Below, one piece after another: positions 59,630 through 64,000 of a stretch of 64,000 bases of DNA. The first letter of the stretch is position 1. The number at the start of each line of letters is the position of its first letter. This DNA comes from Sabellastarte sp. h YS-2021. Its lineage: Eukaryota; Annelida; Polychaeta; Sabellida; Sabellidae. The stretch is taken from positions 52,953,293 to 53,017,292 of the forward strand of contig OZ024927.1 of the NCBI GenBank assembly GCA_964017235.1. The letters run 5' to 3'. Position numbers and translations under genes: made by a program. Under the pieces are notes generated by a model, which saw only the letters and a program-made list of their open reading frames with translations, did not search any database and was not told the DNA's origin.

Positions 59630-61638
59630 GATGGCCTGTTAACACACTGATGATTTACTTCTGTACAAATATGTATCCAAATATACTGTGACAAACAAGG
59701 GTTTAAGGTAAAATTTCAGCCAAGACTTAAACTAATAGCATGCCCACAGAACGACTTGCAAAACAAAATGCGTAGTTGCAAGATGATCAGTCTCCACATG
59801 ACAACCAATTTCATCGACAGGTTATTTAAAAAAGCCAGCGGACAAATGGAGTGGGTTGGATAAACAACCCGTTGTGTCTTTACATCAAGTAAAAAAGGGC
59901 CACAGCTCATCTCACCACGCTTCATTGGATATCTACACTTGTGTCTTGAATAGAGGCTCCCGTGTAATGAGTCCCTTCCACTACAAGGGAGGCAGGTTGT
60001 TTTTCTTTACCTGTGACTACAGTAAACTACAGCTTATTTTGCAATAGTTTTAATAATTGCCATACTTGAAGTCTGAATATTACACACCTTTTCTTAATGA
60101 CTACCTGCCAGTTCTTCCCGCCCCTTCTATTTTCCTTCGGCTTGGTTTTCCAAATTTTCCTCACTTGTAATTTAGTTGGTGGGAGTTAAAAGCTCCCCCC
60201 TACCTTCCCCCCCTTACACCTTCCTAAGTGCTAGGTGTGTACTGTTGCAATATTAACTGATTCATAACTGATAACATAAAGTGTTACTGTAATTATACAA
60301 CTCTCAGGGTGTTCAGATGATTGAACCCCATGTTAATGTAACCTACCAGCTTTCACATTGCATAGTCGCAATCATTTACCTACCAGCTATCACGCTGCAT
60401 GGTTGTTTCTTGTACACTTCTGTTACATATACTGTTATTCTTATGTTAGTACTCTTTTAGTTATATTCATATATTTATATATCTGTGTGGGGCCTTTTAC
60501 GTCAGTTTATGTTGTCATTTTAACATAATAATCTCTGGTAGTTTTAGAATTATCTGTGTAAAATAAAAGGCTTGTTCCCATTCCCTCGTTTCCCTTCACT
60601 GACTTTCATTAACTTCCTACCTCCCTGGTGGACTGAGAATATGAAGTGATTTGTATTATCGCCAGTAGCACGGTAAAGTTTTGTTGATCAAAGGATCTGT
60701 TGCTAGATCAACAAGAGTTTGGCATTGGGAGCTAAGATCTTCGGTCTTACTTCATACATCATTTCAATAACCTGCTGGTGGTAAGAACATTTGACTTGTT
60801 GACCAACTGGTGTATGCCTGTTGCAATGATACATTGACATAGGAAACTATCATCTGGGATCAAACTTTATGTATATTATCATTGGCATGGTGGTCAGAAA
60901 AGTTGGCTTGTTCCTGAAATAGTATATATTTAGTCCAGCAATAGACTGCTTTTGAGCCAGAGCATCTTTAGTCAGACTTTGGCAATGGTGATTTCTACTT
61001 ATTATTTAGGAATACTACTTTATATATTTTCTTGTCTGGATGTGAGAGCTTAAGATGATGCAGGGGATAAAGAAAACCTGTTACATAATATTTAATCATT
61101 CATTGTTTATTATATCTTTTATCTAGAAAAGCAATAAGAATATTTCAACAAGGAACCTTGGCCATGCAGATCCCTTTCACGGCAAACGGGGCAAAATGTA
61201 AGGAGTTTACTACATGCAAGTATGTCCATATGGTGTAACCATGAGGTTGTATTTTCTCGACCTTTCTGATGCTTTATCAGCAGACGTTAGATCTTTAAAC
61301 AAAGGGGCATATGCTTGGAAATTAGAATCCATGAAATGAATACCCCCAGAATATAAAAGCAACAACATTTTAATAAAAAAACATGACAAGTTTAATATCT
61401 TTCATGCCTCAAATGTGCATTTGATGTTAATAAAATTAAATTCACAGCAGATTACAATTAAGCCATCAGATGTTGAGGTCCATTTCCACAACTCAGAAAT
61501 AGATCTTTATGATTATTTGTTTAAACAGAATTATTCACCGGTAATATCTTCCATCAAAAATGTCTGTGTCAGTGGGCCATTTTTTGCAATATTGTCTTGC
61601 TGTTTTTGTGTCTATTTATTTACTTATTTATTTACCTA
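59630..61638. other. No recognised gene
   Basis: Nothing recognised. ACCTACCAGCT recurs about 50 bp apart near 60340-60390. Confidence 0.45.
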
Positions 61639-61644
61639 TTTGTT

Positions 61645-62382
61645 CCCAGTAAACATTTTTGGGTTTTGCAAATGTTTGAAAGGAAACGTTTGGCAAAGGT
61701 TAAAAAATGATGGGTACGAAAACCATTTGTAACAGAATGTTTTTAAAACGTTTTATGTATACTGTTTACTAAATGTTTAATGATAAATGTTAGAAAAACG
61801 TTACAAATGAACATAATAATGTCTGAATAATAATGGGGTCAGAAGTCAATTTCAATATCTTTGTATGGTTGCTCACTATTGAAAATATTATGTCTAAAAT
61901 TGTAAGATAGTGGCTTAGAAATTGTGCCCCCATTCAATTCCTACTTTTAGGGATTGCATGTGGGGCAATTTTTGACAAAGTCCTCTAAAATCCCCTATTA
62001 TTGCTCACCGCCATCTTTATTTGGACATGTTTGAAGGTGAAGGTTTAAAAATATAGGTTTAAAAAACGTTTTTGATAGAATGTTTTTAAAACATTTGACA
62101 AGCAATGTTGTTTAAACATTTTATGTGTACTATTTCATGATGAATGTTTGAAAAGCATTTCCAGCAAAACATTCATTTCTCCATTTTTCCAGCAAAACAT
62201 TCATTTCATTTTATAAATGTTTTTAAAATGTTTATAGTCAAACCTAGCTTCTTGAGTTATTTTATAAACGTTTAATAAACGTTTTCAGTAAAAACGTTTG
62301 TATAGAGAATGTTTGTAAAATGTTTGGAAATGTTTAGAAAACCATAAGATAAGTTTTAAAATCGTTTTAAATGTTTACTGGG
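61645..62382. mobile_element. Non-autonomous DNA transposon with CCCAGTAAACATTT termini
   Basis: The element starts CCCAGTAAACATTT and ends AAATGTTTACTGGG, a perfect 14-bp terminal inverted repeat. TTTGTT lies on both sides (61639-61644 and 62383-62388), a likely 6-bp target duplication, inside a TTTA-rich microsatellite. The inside is full of AAACGTTT, AAATGTTT and AAAACATTT words in both orientations (for example near 61690, 61755, 62065, 62280), so the body is built from degenerate copies of its own end. No transposase frame. Confidence 0.88.
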
Positions 62383-63004
62383 TTTGTTTATTTATTTACC
62401 TATTTATTTATTTATTTATTCATTCATTCATTCATTTTCTATATTCTTCATCCTTTCTGTAGAGTGTGTGTAATGTTTTAAATATACTTTTTTGCATGAT
62501 CTAAATCAGAAGCAAAATCATTCAAAAAATCCAATTTTCAGGAAATTACCACTGGACATGATGTGTGGTCTCTGACAAGTTCCCATCAGGACAAGTTCCT
62601 ATCAGGCCATATCACCTTTGCGAATGTCCACATATCAACAAGTTACCATCCTTAAAACGTGGGAGTGGACAAGTTCCCATTGCAAAAAAAATAAATGTTT
62701 GATTTTCTTCGATTTGCAATCAAGGAAAGTAATTTTATTTTTAGTATTCATAGACCTTAAGTAGAAATATGTGATTCAAGCCAGAAAGAATTTTTAATTT
62801 ATCTTAGTAATCATTTTTAAAAAGTATGGGTCATAATAATAGATACTGTTAGAAAGACTATGACATGTGCTAAAGACTTTTCAGGTGTGTGGCTCAAAAC
62901 ATTTGAATTTATTAGACAGACTTACTTAATTATATCAAGATTAGAATGTGGTGGTCCAAGTGCCAAAATGTAACTTAAGAAATTAGTTATATTGTGACAG
63001 GTAG
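62383..63004. other. No gene; GTTCCCAT-word repeats
   Basis: GACAAGTTCCCATCAGGACA and related ACAAGTTCC.AT words occur at 62575-62675 and, as ACGTTCCCAT, again at 63290-63335. The nature of the repeat is unknown. Confidence 0.4.
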
Positions 63005-63195
63005 TTAAAAGGGCTGAGAAAAAGGCACATATAGTTGGTCAAAGTTCTGTAGTGTAAACTGCTGACCAACGGGAAGCACATACCAGGTTTCCCACATGAG
63101 GTCAGGTTGGGACTGGAACTCTGATATCAGTGGTGAGAGGAGATTGATGTTGTCACTGTGCCATGGTGACCTATTAGCCACTCAACCACTGAAGT
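63005..63195 (-). mobile_element. tRNA-derived SINE, copy 3
   Basis: The minus strand has TGGCACAGTGACAAC (A box), GAGTTCCAGTCCC (B box) and the family body GGTCAGCAGTTTACACTACA then GAACTTTGACCAACTAT. It is the best match to copy 1 at 33550-33710. Confidence 0.72.
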
Positions 63196-63529
63196 TTCCA
63201 GTGTATAAGCAGAAATTCCTCTGGTCAATTTGGAAAAGAAGTGGCTTAGTTATGTTCACTGGTTGTACAGTGAAATTCTTATCAGAACGTGTTCCCATCA
63301 ACAATATTCCCATCAGGAGACGTTCCCATTATTAACTTCTTTATTTTAATACCAATACAATTAATTAATAATTTGCTTTAGCTAATAAGGTATTAGGTGT
63401 GACGTAAAATACCACATAAATGATTAAGTCATTTGTCTGTTACATCTGTGCTTGTTACTTTGAATCTGAAGCATGTGAGATACATTGAGGTTCTATTCCA
63501 GTCTGAGTTTAGCTGTTGAAGGTAAGGGA

Positions 63530-63970
63530 GAGTAAAACCCCAGTGATTAAAACCTAGGTCACACCTGTCTGTACAGGATTCACAGACTACAACCAAAGAG
63601 GCTGATCTACAGTTGGATGTGGGTCGTTGTGGTTTGGTACAGTCAGTGCTTTGATAGGACATGTTCGGCATGATTCAGTTGCATTTGCATTTAGGTAGGA
63701 TTATTTTGAAAACAGCGTGGAAAGCAAGATGCATTCAGGACTGCTTTTATAATGTTCCAAAAAAATCATGAGGCCTATTACGAGCTTTGTTTAAACTCTT
63801 CATGCTAGACTGATGAAGTGGGGTTGATTGGAAATAAGGAATCTCTCTTTTTTCAACATACACTGGCCAGATACAAGGTCTCTTTTCAGAAGTGTACGAA
63901 TGAGGTCATGACACGGAAATCAAATATGTACACAAATGACTGCATGTAAAGTTGTGACCTAGATATAAGA
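63530..63970. repeat. Family B-related repeat
   Basis: CCTAGGTCACACCTGTCTGT at 63553 and GTTGTGACCTAGATATAAG at 63951 form an inverted pair of ends (GGTCACA / TGTGACC). GAGGTCATGACACGGAAATC and CATTTAGGTAGGAT resemble other family members. It suggests that family B has GGTCACA-type terminal inverted repeats. Confidence 0.5.
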
Positions 63971-64000
63971 GATTGTTAACCAGATGACAACAGTTCCCAG

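Noticed and set aside
63810-63840. Second hammerhead candidate (CTGATGAAGTGGGG...GGAAAT)
   Set aside because: CTGATGA and GAAA are present but helix II cannot form and no helix III partner is seen.

Overview
The window looks like nuclear DNA of a marine invertebrate animal: A+T-rich, intron-containing, dominated by non-coding sequence and many families of mobile elements (Penelope-like, Tx1/L1-like and L2/CR1-like retroelements, 5S-rRNA-derived and tRNA-derived SINEs, MITEs, minisatellites). The phylum cannot be fixed from sequence alone; the POU-IV protein is an animal (bilaterian-type) one, and a mollusc, brachiopod or ambulacrarian would all fit.

The only host gene I can identify with certainty is a class IV POU homeobox gene (Brn3/unc-86/acj6 family), on the minus strand. 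Its large second exon (8839-9966) carries the POU-specific domain and homeodomain; a short first exon (12874-13005) carries a diverged POU-IV box. The two join in phase 0 over a 2.9-kb intron to give a 419-residue protein. A candidate promoter with a palindromic NRF1-type site lies about 0.7 kb upstream. The intron holds a 586-bp TIR element.

The most unusual region is 16.4-21.0 kb. An uninterrupted 805-codon Penelope-like reverse transcriptase/GIY-YIG endonuclease (minus) lies head to head, with about 70 bp between start codons, with an intact 297-codon C2H2 zinc-finger protein (plus). A 15-bp perfect inverted repeat brackets the pair (16415-16429 / 19975-19989). About 1 kb further on (20951-21028, plus) is a sequence with all conserved core nucleotides and three helices of a hammerhead self-cleaving ribozyme, a motif known from Penelope-like elements and retrozymes.

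From 21 to 25 kb lie two decayed L2/CR1-like LINEs in opposite orientations and a 54-bp minisatellite. From 27 to 42 kb the window is a patchwork of SINEs, a 41-bp minisatellite, TIR-like repeats and further LINE relics. From 43.1 to 48.8 kb a nearly intact Tx1/L1-like LINE (one frameshift in an A-run) sits inside a 21-bp satellite, with a second satellite array in inverted orientation beside it. From 49 to 64 kb there are more SINE, LINE and repeat copies and a 738-bp TIR element with internal AAACGTTT-type motifs at 61645-62382. One short sequence (51358-51437) has good splice sites and encodes a signal-peptide-like segment, hinting at an unrecognised host gene.
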